Positions 15,017-21,730 of a stretch of 21,730 nt of DNA are shown here, in pieces. How positions within the stretch are numbered: position 1 is the first letter of the stretch; each line of letters begins with the position of its first letter. Under the pieces are notes generated by a model. The model was given only the letters and a program-made list of their open reading frames with translations, was not told where the DNA came from and did not search any database. The position numbers and the translations under genes were made by a program. The DNA is taken from assembly GCA_021163945.1 (NCBI GenBank), contig JAGGTC010000035.1:1-21730 (forward strand). Reading direction: 5' to 3'. This DNA is from Deltaproteobacteria bacterium (GTDB taxonomy: Bacteria > Desulfobacterota > Desulfofervidia > Desulfofervidales > DG-60).

Positions 15017-16348
15017 TTGAAAGAGGAAAAGATTAGGAAAAAGGAGAGGATATCATCTGCAAAGGGAAAACTTGGTGTACTTTTACCAGGCATAGGTGGT
15101 GCTGTAAGCACTACCTTTATTGCAGGGGTAGAGGCAGTAAGGAGGGGAATGGCCCTACCCATTGGCTCCCTTACCCAATATGGAACCATTCGATTGGGCA
15201 GAAGGGATGAAAACAGGGTACCAAAGATTAAGGAATTTATAGATTTGGCCTCTTTAGATGACCTAGAGTTTGCTGGTTGGGACATCTATGAAGACGACCT
15301 ATACCAGGCAGCAATAAATGCAAATGTCTTAGAAAGGGACCTATTGGACAAACTAAAAGATTTCTTAGAGAAAATCAAACCATATCCTGCCGTATTTAAT
15401 CGAAACTATGTAAGAAATCTAGATGGAAGACATGTAAAGTCCGGAGGCCATCTAGAATTAATTGAGGCCATTAAGGAAGATATCTCTGATTTTAAGGAAA
15501 AAAATAATATAGACCGTTGTGTCATGATCTGGTGTGGCAGCACAGAGGCATATCTTGAACAAAAAGGGGTCCACCAGTCTCTAAAGAACTTTAGAGAAGG
15601 GCTTGAGAGGAATGACCCAGACATACCCCCAAGTATGCTCTATGCATATGCGGCAATCTCCAGTGGCATCCCTTACATAAATGGTGCACCAAACCTTACC
15701 ATAGACACACCAGCCCTACTAGAGCTGTCCAAAGAGCATGAAGTGCCTATTATGGGTAAGGATTTTAAGACAGGGCAGACACTACTTAAGACAATCATTG
15801 CCCCAGGCTTAAAGGCCAGGTTGTTGGGGCTTGAAGGCTGGTACTCTACCAATATATTGGGCAATAGGGATGCAATCGTATTGGATGACCCTGGTTCCTA
15901 CCGCACAAAGAAGGAGAGCAAGCTCTCTCCTCTAACATACATTTTACAGCCTCACCTCTATCCCGACCTCTATAAAGACCACTACCACAAAGTAACTATC
16001 CACTACTATCCCCCACGTGGGGACAACAAAGAGGGTTGGGATTGCATAGATATATTTGGATGGCTAGGCTATCCCATGCATATCAAGATAGATTTTCTGT
16101 GTAGGGATAGTATCCTTGCTGCCCCACTTGTATTGGACTTGGCACTGTTTATAGACTTTGCCCAGAGGGCCGGCCTTTATGGCATTCAGGAGTGGTTGTC
16201 ATTCTATTTTAAGAGTCCTATGTATAAAGAGGGCCTTTACCCTGAACACGACCTGTTTATCCAGCTTATGAAGCTAAAGAATACACTACGTTATCTTATG
16301 GGGGAGGAGCAGATTACCCATCTGGGAATGGACTATTATATTGAATAA
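15017..16348 (+). CDS. Inositol-3-phosphate synthase
   Basis: This NAD-dependent enzyme isomerises glucose 6-phosphate to 1L-myo-inositol 3-phosphate, the first step to inositol lipids or inositol-based compatible solutes. The frame has the Rossmann loop PGIGGAVSTTF (24-34), NGAPNLTIDTPAL, and the core KTGQTLLKTIIAPGLKARLL. GWYSTNILGNRDAIVLDDP and a C-terminal DFAQRAGL segment follow. The 444-residue size lies between short archaeal and long eukaryotic forms. The start is a TTG at 15017, spaced six bases from a perfect AGGAGG (15005-15010). The TTG at 15011 touches that ribosome site and is unlikely. The 3' end overlaps the convergent prmA by 35 bases. Confidence 0.9.
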   Translation: MKEEKIRKKERISSAKGKLGVLLPGIGGAVSTTFIAGVEAVRRGMALPIGSLTQYGTIRLGRRDENRVPKIKEFIDLASLDDLEFAGWDIYEDDLYQAAINANVLERDLLDKLKDFLEKIKPYPAVFNRNYVRNLDGRHVKSGGHLELIEAIKEDISDFKEKNNIDRCVMIWCGSTEAYLEQKGVHQSLKNFREGLERNDPDIPPSMLYAYAAISSGIPYINGAPNLTIDTPALLELSKEHEVPIMGKDFKTGQTLLKTIIAPGLKARLLGLEGWYSTNILGNRDAIVLDDPGSYRTKKESKLSPLTYILQPHLYPDLYKDHYHKVTIHYYPPRGDNKEGWDCIDIFGWLGYPMHIKIDFLCRDSILAAPLVLDLALFIDFAQRAGLYGIQEWLSFYFKSPMYKEGLYPEHDLFIQLMKLKNTLRYLMGEEQITHLGMDYYIE

Positions 16349-17144
16349 ATTTTAGAATAGCTGCGTACCACTTTTCATCAGAGTAATCTTTTATAATTTT
16401 TAGTCCATTTTTGGTAAAATGGGGGATTATTTCCTTATAGTTTGCCCTTGAGATGCCAGAGACAATAAGCCAGCCACTGCTATTTAGCAATTCAATCAAT
16501 TTTTCATATATAACCCTTAGTACTGGGTCATATAGATTTGCTAAGATAAGGTCAAATCTTCCCTCTACCTTTGTTATACAGCAAGAAATCACGTCTATAT
16601 TCTTTAAGTGATTTAAGGCTATATTGCGCCTTGCATTGCTTACAGCATCAGGGCTTATATCTATAGCCACTATCTTCCTTGCCCCAAGGCGGGAGGCAGC
16701 AATGGCAAGGATCCCCGTCCCTGTACCGGCATCTAAGACCGTTTTAGGGAATGGGGGAAAATCTTTATAGAGTTTATATAGCAATTTTAGGCAATAGACA
16801 GTGGTTGGGTGACCACCTGTACCAAAGGATGTCCCAGGTTCTATAATAATAGGGATACCAGGCAGATTGAAATGGGATGGGGTTATAACAAAGGGGATAT
16901 GTCTATCCTCGCTATAATCAAATAAAATAGGTATATCTTCAATTGAGTATTGCCTTTTTAATCTATGGACAAACCTCTGTAGCCTCTTTAGAAGGCTACT
17001 TGAATGCTCAATGTATGCGCTTAAAATAAAGTCATCTTCTTCCTTGTCTATGGATATCCCCCTTGCCTGTTGCCACAAGAAGTGATAGATAGCCTCTAGT
17101 GCTGGCAGTGGCGTCTTTATAACTATCTTGAGCCATCTATTCAT
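16314..17144 (-). CDS. prmA: Ribosomal protein L11 methyltransferase
   Basis: PrmA trimethylates ribosomal protein L11 using SAM. The 276-residue protein has a divergent N-terminal L11-recognition domain (1-80) and the family hallmark EPGTSFGTGGHPTT (102-115). The SAM-binding DAGTGTGILAIAA (138-150) is followed by the acidic end of strand two in VAIDISPDA, and by the substrate-loop region LILANLYDP (199-207). The ATG opens a normal N-terminus, but no Shine-Dalgarno is visible. Instead a hairpin-forming inverted repeat ends two bases before the start codon. It is downstream of metK and ahcY on the same strand, which supply its SAM and remove its product. Confidence 0.92.
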   Translation of the reverse strand: MNRWLKIVIKTPLPALEAIYHFLWQQARGISIDKEEDDFILSAYIEHSSSLLKRLQRFVHRLKRQYSIEDIPILFDYSEDRHIPFVITPSHFNLPGIPIIIEPGTSFGTGGHPTTVYCLKLLYKLYKDFPPFPKTVLDAGTGTGILAIAASRLGARKIVAIDISPDAVSNARRNIALNHLKNIDVISCCITKVEGRFDLILANLYDPVLRVIYEKLIELLNSSGWLIVSGISRANYKEIIPHFTKNGLKIIKDYSDEKWYAAILKFIQYNSPFPDG

Positions 17145-17146
17145 TT

Positions 17147-17186
17147 GTCAGTGTCTCAGTTACGTACTACTTAACTGATAACTGAC
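17147..17186. repeat. Interrupted inverted repeat between ahcY and prmA
   Basis: The arms are GTCAGT-gtc-TCAGTTA (17147-17162) and TAACTGA-TA-ACTGAC (17172-17186), with a nine-base loop. They give 13 base pairs around a small internal loop. TAACTGA is also tandemly repeated at 17172-17178 and 17179-17185. No T-run follows on the minus strand, so it is not a standard terminator. It lies directly before the prmA start codon. Confidence 0.6.
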
Positions 17187-17196
17187 TAGGATTATT

Positions 17197-18453
17197 TTAT
17201 GTCCCCATCTCCCAGGAAGAGAGATAATCCTTTTGTTCTGGTGTTAATTCATCAATAGAGATCCCCATTGTCTCTAATTTTAGCCTGGCTACCTCTCTAT
17301 CTATATCCTCAGGCACAGGATATACCTTTTTTTCTAATCCCCTCCCCTTTTTAACCAAAAATTCAACAGTAAGTGCCTGATTTGAAAAGCTCATATCCAT
17401 AACAGCCGAAGGATGCCCCTCGGCCGCAGAGAGGTTCACAAGTCTCCCCTCTGCCAAGAGATAAATTCGCCTTCCGTCTTTTAGTTGGTATTCATCTACA
17501 TATTCACGGATATGGCGAACAGATTTTGCCATCTCTTTAAGGGCCTTTTTGTCAATCTCTACATCAAAGTGGCCAGAATTGGCCAGAATTGCCCCATCCT
17601 TCATGACAGAAAAGTGCTCAGCACGGATGACATTGATATCCCCAGTAACTGTACAAAATATGTCCCCTATCCTTGCCGCCTCAGATATCTTCATTACCCT
17701 AAATCCATCCATTACTGCCTCTAGTGACTTCAAGGGGTCAACCTCTGTAACAATTACATTGGCCCCCATACCCTTGGCCCTCATTGCTACACCCCTTCCA
17801 CACCACCCATATCCACATACGACAAAGTTTGAACCTGCCAAAAGGCGGTTTGTGGCCCTTAATATCCCATCAATGGTGCTTTGCCCCGTCCCATAGCGAT
17901 TGTCAAAAAGGTGCTTTGTCATAGCATCATTTACAGCAATAATGGGATAGCCCAAGACACCATTTTGGGCCATGCTCCTAAGCCTTATCACACCTGTAGT
18001 GGTCTCCTCTGTCCCCCCAATAACACTGTCCATTAAATCTTTGTGGAGTTTATGGATAGTGGATACCAAATCTGCACCATCGTCTAGGCTGATAACAGGG
18101 CAGTTGGATATCACCGCCTCAATGTGCCTATAGTATGTGTTGTTGTCTTCTCCCTTGATGGCAAATACAGGGATATCAAAGTATTTTACCAAGGCGGCCG
18201 CTACATCATCCTGGGTACTAAGTGGGTTTGAGGCACAAAGAAACACCTCTGCCCCACCCGCTACCAGTGTATCTACCAGATTGGCTGTCTCTGTAGTAAC
18301 GTGCAGACAGGCCCCAATCTTTATGCCAGAAAGGGGCCTCTCCCTCAAAAAACGCTCTTTGATGAGTGAGAGGACCGGCATAGCCTTTTTGGCCCACTCT
18401 ATCTTTAACTTCCCCTCCTCAGCCAAGTTTAGATTCTTTACATCGTATTTCAT
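17197..18453 (-). CDS. ahcY: S-adenosylhomocysteine hydrolase
   Basis: This enzyme cleaves S-adenosylhomocysteine to adenosine and homocysteine, relieving inhibition of methyltransferases. The 418-residue protein has HVTTETANL (51-59), NPLSTQDDVAAAL (76-88), GGTEETTTG (146-154), NDAMTKHLFDNRYGTGQST (175-193), and the NAD-binding GYGWCGRG (214-221). A late NLSAAEGHPSAVMDMSF segment follows. It is the short form: it lacks the insertion of the long bacterial type and ends in YLSSWEMGT rather than the KYRY tail. This form is common in thermophiles and archaea. It starts two bases after the metK stop. Confidence 0.96.
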   Translation of the reverse strand: MKYDVKNLNLAEEGKLKIEWAKKAMPVLSLIKERFLRERPLSGIKIGACLHVTTETANLVDTLVAGGAEVFLCASNPLSTQDDVAAALVKYFDIPVFAIKGEDNNTYYRHIEAVISNCPVISLDDGADLVSTIHKLHKDLMDSVIGGTEETTTGVIRLRSMAQNGVLGYPIIAVNDAMTKHLFDNRYGTGQSTIDGILRATNRLLAGSNFVVCGYGWCGRGVAMRAKGMGANVIVTEVDPLKSLEAVMDGFRVMKISEAARIGDIFCTVTGDINVIRAEHFSVMKDGAILANSGHFDVEIDKKALKEMAKSVRHIREYVDEYQLKDGRRIYLLAEGRLVNLSAAEGHPSAVMDMSFSNQALTVEFLVKKGRGLEKKVYPVPEDIDREVARLKLETMGISIDELTPEQKDYLSSWEMGT

Positions 18454-18455
18454 GA

Positions 18456-19619
18456 CTATTCTAGCCCTGCCTCCTTCCTTAAAATATCTACCATATCCGT
18501 TTTTTCCCAGGTAAAGTCTGGATTGTTTCTGCCAAAGTGGCCATAGACTGCAGTCTGTCTATAGATGGGTCTTAGGAGGTCAAGGTGCTTTATGATTGCG
18601 CCAGGCCTTAGGTCAAATACCTTCTGGATGATACGGACAATCTCTGCATTTGGGATAACACCTGTATCTTTTGTATCTATACTGATAGAAACTGGCTCTG
18701 GCCTTCCAATTGTATATGCTACTTGTAGTTCACAACACTCAGCAATCCCTGAGGCCACAATATTCTTTGCCACATACCTTGCCATATAACCACCACTTCT
18801 GTCTACCTTTGTGGGGTCTTTACCAGAGAAGCAACCCCCTCCGTGCCTAGCAAATCCCCCATAGGTATCCACAATGATCTTCCTTCCAGTAGTGCCTGTA
18901 TCGGCTACTGGCCCACCAATAATGAACCTCCCTGTAGTATTGATGTAATATTTTGTATTTTCATCCCACATCCCCTCAGGGATGACATAGTGTATGACCT
19001 CTTCAATAATTCCCTCCTTTAGGGTGCTGTATTTTACCCAGGGCTCATGTTGGGCAGCAATAACTACGTTTGTTACCTTCACAGGCCTTCCATCTATATA
19101 CCTTACTGTAACTTGTGTCTTTCCATCAGGCCTAAGGAAGTCTAAGATCTTTTTCTTACGTACCTCTGCCAATCTCTTTGCCAGCCTATGGGCATAATAG
19201 ATAGGTGTGGGCATAAGGGTGGGGGTCTCTTTGCAGGCAAAACCAAACATCATCCCCTGATCGCCTGCCCCCAGTTCCTCTAGATTCTCACTGCGATTGA
19301 CCCCTATAGCAATATCTGGGGATTGGTAACCAATGCTTGTGATCACCCCGCATGTCTCCCAATCAAAACCCATAGAATTGTTATAGCCTATCTCCTTGAT
19401 TGTCTGCCTTACTATATCTGGTATCTCTACATAGCAGTCTGTGGTAATCTCACCAGCAACAAATACCAGCCCAGTGGTTACCAATGTTTCACATGCCACC
19501 CTTGCCTTTTTATCCTGGGCCAGTATGGCATCTAGGATGGCATCTGAGATCTGATCAGCTATTTTGTCTGGATGACCCTCGGTCACAGATTCTGAAGTAA
19601 AGAGAAACTCCTTTGCCAT
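18456..19619 (-). CDS. metK: S-adenosylmethionine synthetase
   Basis: MetK makes SAM from methionine and ATP. The 387-residue frame shows GHPDKIADQISDAILD (15-30), GAGDQGMMFG (117-126), and the phosphate-binding glycine loop GGGCFSGKDPTKVDRSGGY. The usual alanine of that loop (GGGAFSG) is cysteine here, otherwise it is standard. The ATG follows AAAGGGG with six bases of spacing. The gene heads metK-ahcY, with prmA further downstream. No SAM riboswitch is possible in the 83-base upstream gap, since the candidate promoter leaves a leader of only about 20 bases. Confidence 0.97.
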   Translation of the reverse strand: MAKEFLFTSESVTEGHPDKIADQISDAILDAILAQDKKARVACETLVTTGLVFVAGEITTDCYVEIPDIVRQTIKEIGYNNSMGFDWETCGVITSIGYQSPDIAIGVNRSENLEELGAGDQGMMFGFACKETPTLMPTPIYYAHRLAKRLAEVRKKKILDFLRPDGKTQVTVRYIDGRPVKVTNVVIAAQHEPWVKYSTLKEGIIEEVIHYVIPEGMWDENTKYYINTTGRFIIGGPVADTGTTGRKIIVDTYGGFARHGGGCFSGKDPTKVDRSGGYMARYVAKNIVASGIAECCELQVAYTIGRPEPVSISIDTKDTGVIPNAEIVRIIQKVFDLRPGAIIKHLDLLRPIYRQTAVYGHFGRNNPDFTWEKTDMVDILRKEAGLE

Positions 19620-19646
19620 TTTCTACCCCTTTAGAAAAAATTTTTT

Positions 19647-19677
19647 AATATAAACATAGCACCTATAGAGATGTCAA
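19647..19677 (-). promoter_or_regulatory. Candidate metK promoter
   Basis: On the minus strand a perfect TTGACA (19672-19677) is followed by TATATT (19647-19652). The spacing of 19 bases is longer than ideal, so this promoter would be weak or activator-dependent. The leader would be about 20 bases. Read-through from the panC operon is also possible. Confidence 0.4.
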
Positions 19678-19702
19678 TACCAATGCAAAATATTAATTAC
19701 TT

Positions 19703-20326
19703 TTATTTAGTCCTAGGCCGTTGTTCGGTTATAATCCCCCCAGAGATAATTAATTTAAAGGCATCCTCAACACTCATGTCTAAATAGCTTAGATCCTCTT
19801 CTGGCACCAATAGATAAAAACCAGATGTAGGGTTAGGCGTTGTGGGGATAAATACATTTATTACCTTATGTTTAGTCTTGTCCTGAATCTCCCCCTTTGT
19901 CATACCAGTAGTAAAACCAATAACATATAGCCCCTTTCTTGGATATTCTACCAAGACTACACGCTTAAGGTTCTTGTCTGTTTTTAGAAAGATGGTCTCT
20001 ACCAACTGCTTTGTAGCTATATAGATGCTCCTTATAAACGGGATCTTTCCTACCAATTGTTCCCAGAAACCTACTAATTTGTTGCCAATATAGTTTCGAG
20101 CAAGGACGCCTATAAAAAAGATAATAAAGATCAATAAGATAAAGCCCAAACCAGGCATATAAAAGGGAATATAGGTCTGTGGATTGTACTTGGGTGGTAG
20201 GTAATCTATAAGGCGGTCAACTATCTTGAATAAGAAAAATATTACATAGATTGTCAAGGAGATCGGCAGCAAGACCAAGAGGCCAGCCAAGAAATTGCGT
20301 TTTATAACATCCCTAATCTTCCCCAA
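19703..20326 (-). CDS. DUF502 family membrane protein
   Basis: This 207-residue inner-membrane protein has two N-terminal hydrophobic segments (about 13-34 and 57-78). A soluble domain follows with GKIPFIRSIYIATKQLVETI, VVLVEYPRKGLYVIGFTTG and VFIPTTPNPTSGFYLLVPEE. These are hallmarks of DUF502, a family widespread in Gram-negative bacteria with no firmly assigned role. It starts with TTG at 20326, inside the end of panD (14-base overlap). AAAGGA stands six bases upstream, and no in-frame ATG fits better. It is the third gene of the panC-panD run. Confidence 0.88.
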   Translation of the reverse strand: MGKIRDVIKRNFLAGLLVLLPISLTIYVIFFLFKIVDRLIDYLPPKYNPQTYIPFYMPGLGFILLIFIIFFIGVLARNYIGNKLVGFWEQLVGKIPFIRSIYIATKQLVETIFLKTDKNLKRVVLVEYPRKGLYVIGFTTGMTKGEIQDKTKHKVINVFIPTTPNPTSGFYLLVPEEDLSYLDMSVEDAFKLIISGGIITEQRPRTK

Positions 20327-20675
20327 AGCTTATCCTTTCAATGGCATTGTCTTTGTTCACTGAGACAATAATAGGTTTGTGGTTACCAATCTTCTCCTTT
20401 TCTACCAGTGTATATGCAGCAACAATAACCACATCACCAACCTCCCCCTTCCTTGCCGCAGCCCCATTGAGACAGATCTCACCTGCCTCCCCTGGTAAGA
20501 CATAGGTTGAAAACCTCTCCCCATTTGAGATATTGTAGACATGAACCATCTCATATGGCACAATCTCTGCGGTCTTCATAAGCTCTCTATCTATTGTGAT
20601 ACTCCCCTCATAGTTTAAATCATTTTTTGTGATATGTGCCCTATGTATTTTTGATTTTAGCATAAAATATAACAT
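20313..20675 (-). CDS. panD: Aspartate 1-decarboxylase proenzyme
   Basis: PanD decarboxylates aspartate to beta-alanine for pantothenate synthesis. The 120-residue proenzyme self-cleaves between Gly24 and Ser25 (in YEGSITID), and the Ser becomes the pyruvoyl cofactor. The SKIHRAHIT N-terminal motif, the NGAAARKGEVGDVVIVAAY segment and the length all match the family. The ATG at 20675 shares one base with the panC stop (TGATG), so the two are tightly coupled. Starting there gives the same N-terminal length as the E. coli enzyme, so the later in-frame Met5 is less likely. Confidence 0.96.
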   Translation of the reverse strand: MLYFMLKSKIHRAHITKNDLNYEGSITIDRELMKTAEIVPYEMVHVYNISNGERFSTYVLPGEAGEICLNGAAARKGEVGDVVIVAAYTLVEKEKIGNHKPIIVSVNKDNAIERISFGED

Positions 20676-21523
20676 CAGCGAACCTCTAAAATTGTATTAT
20701 CAATAAGGCGGGCCTTCCCTACCCTTACTGCCAAGGCAAGCAGTGCCTTGTCATTTAGATATTCTAAATCATCTAGTGTCTCTGGGTGGCAAATCTTTAC
20801 ATAATCAATTTGGGTATAGGGTTTACTCTCTATATAATCAATAACCTCCTTAATGATTATTTTGGCATCCCTCTGCCCTTCCCTTACCAACCTCTCGGCC
20901 AGCTTTATACCCTGATATAGACAGAGGGCAGATTTTCTTTGCTCTGGTGTAAGGTATGTATTCCTTGAACTCATAGCCAATCCATCCTCTTCCCTAATGA
21001 TAGGACAACCAACAACCTCAATATCATAATTCAGATCCCGGACCATCCTCTTGATAACAATATATTGTTGGTAGTCCTTGAGCCCAAATAGGGCAATATC
21101 GGGTTTTACGATATTAAATAGCTTGGCTACCACGGTAGTTACACCCCTAAAGTGACCAGGGCGAGAGAGGCCACATAAGTGCTGGGTAAGTCCTGTAACC
21201 TCTAAATAGGTTTGATAATCTGGTGGATACATCTCCTCTGCCTCTGGTATGAATACAACATCCACACCTACACCCTCAGCCAGGGATAGATCCCTCTCCA
21301 AATCCCTTGGGTATTCCATAAAGTCCTCACCTGGCCCAAACTGAATAGGATTTACAAATATGCTTATGACCAATATATCGGCCAGCTCTCTCCCCCTTTC
21401 CATAAGGCTTAAATGCCCCTTATGAAAATATCCCATCGTAGGCACAAATGCAATCTTCTTACCCTCTTTTTTAAATTTATCAGATAAAACCTGCATTTGC
21501 CTCACTTTATTGACAATCTTCAT
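20675..21523 (-). CDS. panC: Pantothenate synthetase (pantoate-beta-alanine ligase)
   Basis: PanC condenses pantoate with beta-alanine using ATP, the last step to pantothenate. The 282-residue protein has PTMGYFHKGH with the HxGH nucleotidyl-transfer motif, SIFVNPIQFGPGEDF, YPRDLERD, GHFRGVTTVVAKLFNIVKPD, GLKDYQQ and the KMSKS-equivalent AMSSRNTYL. The ATG at 21523 is the start: it gives the family N-terminus MKIVNKV, and AGGAGG lies ten bases upstream. The frame is open for another 21 codons upstream, but that part overlaps the structured leader and matches no PanC. panB is not in this window. The gene is followed directly by panD. Confidence 0.96.
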   Translation of the reverse strand: MKIVNKVRQMQVLSDKFKKEGKKIAFVPTMGYFHKGHLSLMERGRELADILVISIFVNPIQFGPGEDFMEYPRDLERDLSLAEGVGVDVVFIPEAEEMYPPDYQTYLEVTGLTQHLCGLSRPGHFRGVTTVVAKLFNIVKPDIALFGLKDYQQYIVIKRMVRDLNYDIEVVGCPIIREEDGLAMSSRNTYLTPEQRKSALCLYQGIKLAERLVREGQRDAKIIIKEVIDYIESKPYTQIDYVKICHPETLDDLEYLNDKALLALAVRVGKARLIDNTILEVR

Positions 21524-21560
21524 AAATAAAAAACCTCCTGGACCAAAGACCAGAAGGTTT
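21524..21560 (-). terminator. Terminator-like hairpin overlapping the panC Shine-Dalgarno
   Basis: On the minus strand AAACCTTCTGG pairs with CCAGGAGGTTT (21531-21560), one G-T pair included, around an eight-base loop. The stem runs into a TTTTTTATTT tract that ends at the panC ATG. It has the form of an intrinsic terminator and also hides AGGAGG. It could control either transcription or translation of panC-panD. Confidence 0.55.
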
Positions 21561-21589
21561 AGGGTCTCGGTCCCTTTGGGATCCAAGCA
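21524..21589 (-). promoter_or_regulatory. Structured panC leader (candidate pan-type attenuator)
   Basis: The predicted 5' leader of panC is about 66 bases and consists almost wholly of two hairpins. Hairpin 1 (21566-21587) pairs CTTGG with CCGAG and TCCC with GGGA around an AAA loop, with a single bulged adenosine. Hairpin 2 (21531-21560) resembles a terminator and contains the AGGAGG ribosome site. An alternative stem, AGACC with GGTCT, would break hairpin 2. The known pan RNA motif sits before panB/C/D genes and has stem-loops with bulged adenosines. The match to it is from memory and unproven. Confidence 0.55.
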
Positions 21590-21595
21590 AGATAG

Positions 21596-21623
21596 AGGAT
21601 AACACAGTTTGGGATAATGTCAA
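21596..21623 (-). promoter_or_regulatory. panC-panD-DUF502 promoter
   Basis: On the minus strand TTGACA (21618-21623) and TATCCT (21596-21601) are 16 bases apart, and TGT before the -10 makes an extended -10. The start would be near 21589, right at the base of leader hairpin 1. Confidence 0.6.
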
Positions 21624-21649
21624 TATAGAGCAAAAAGAGACAGGAAGCT

Positions 21650-21678
21650 TTGACAGTACATAGAACTAATGCTATATT
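21650..21678 (+). promoter_or_regulatory. Strong sigma-70-type promoter for the rightmost gene
   Basis: A perfect TTGACA (21650-21655) and TATATT (21673-21678) are 17 bases apart, with TGC at 21670-21672 forming an extended -10. Transcription would start near 21685. It is divergent from the panC promoter. Confidence 0.7.
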
Positions 21679-21700
21679 TATGAAGAAATTAGAGGACACA

Positions 21701-21730
21701 ATGAAAGACTCTATTGAAAAGCTCAAAGAA
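21701..21730 (+). CDS. Start of a gene running off the right edge
   Basis: The ten codons read MKDSIEKLKE, too few to identify the product; they look like a charged helix. AGAGG at 21691-21695 is a suitable ribosome site. An in-frame ATG at 21680 would add seven residues, but it lies upstream of the transcript start predicted from the promoter at 21650-21678, so 21701 is preferred. Confidence 0.5.
   Translation, partial: MKDSIEKLKE

Noticed and set aside
19620..19702. SAM riboswitch upstream of metK
   Set aside because: The gap is 83 bases and AT-rich, and the predicted leader is only about 20 bases; no suitable helices are present.
21524..21586. N-terminal extension of panC from an upstream in-frame ATG
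   Set aside because: The 21 extra codons lie in the hairpin leader, match no PanC N-terminus, and would bypass the AGGAGG site before the ATG at 21523.

Overview
The window is a compact, moderately AT-rich bacterial chromosome segment packed with housekeeping and biosynthetic genes. It contains no rRNA, tRNA, CRISPR array or recognisable insertion sequence. The gene mix suggests a Gram-negative bacterium of the Desulfobacterota (former deltaproteobacterial) type. That mix is uvrB, a fused cysteine synthase/cysteinyl-tRNA synthetase, a RemA/DUF370-gmk pair, a bacterial inositol-phosphate synthase, a secreted M48-TPR protease, DUF502 and a short-type S-adenosylhomocysteinase. Heavy use of AGG/AGA for Arg and ATA for Ile, and purine-rich coding strands, hint at a thermophile. 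Both the phylum and the lifestyle are inferences.

Layout. (1) 139-3789, plus strand: a small unknown gene, uvrB, and a 453-residue protein made almost wholly of 28-residue helical repeats. (2) 3786-7682, minus strand: a glucosylglycerate-synthase-like glycosyltransferase, the cysK-cysS fusion and a conserved-looking unknown protein, each overlapping the next. (3) 7782-8784, plus strand: a tiny ORF, a retropepsin-like aspartic protease and a PEBP/YbhB protein. (4) 8785-12856, minus strand: ilvD, an intergenic region holding a truncated second copy of the tiny-ORF/protease locus, an M48-TPR protease and a RimK-like ATP-grasp protein. (5) 13020-16348, plus strand: remA-like, gmk, DUF123, metallophosphoesterase and inositol-3-phosphate synthase. 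(6) 16314-21523, minus strand: panC-panD-DUF502, then metK-ahcY-prmA. (7) 21524-21730: a divergent promoter region with a structured panC leader and the first codons of a plus-strand gene.

How the genes work together. MetK makes SAM, PrmA spends it methylating ribosomal protein L11, and AhcY clears the S-adenosylhomocysteine, so this run is a small methyl-cycle cluster. PanC and PanD are successive steps to pantothenate, and IlvD makes the 2-oxoisovalerate that also feeds that pathway. The CysK-CysS fusion joins cysteine synthesis to cysteine charging. The glycosyltransferase and the inositol-phosphate synthase could both serve compatible-solute synthesis, but this is inference.

Most interesting points: the truncated duplicate of the tiny-ORF/aspartic-protease unit bounded by 11-bp direct repeats (10980-11182); the panC leader, whose terminator-like hairpin contains the Shine-Dalgarno sequence; the altered signature residues of the fused cysteinyl-tRNA synthetase; and the 28-residue-repeat solenoid coupled to uvrB.
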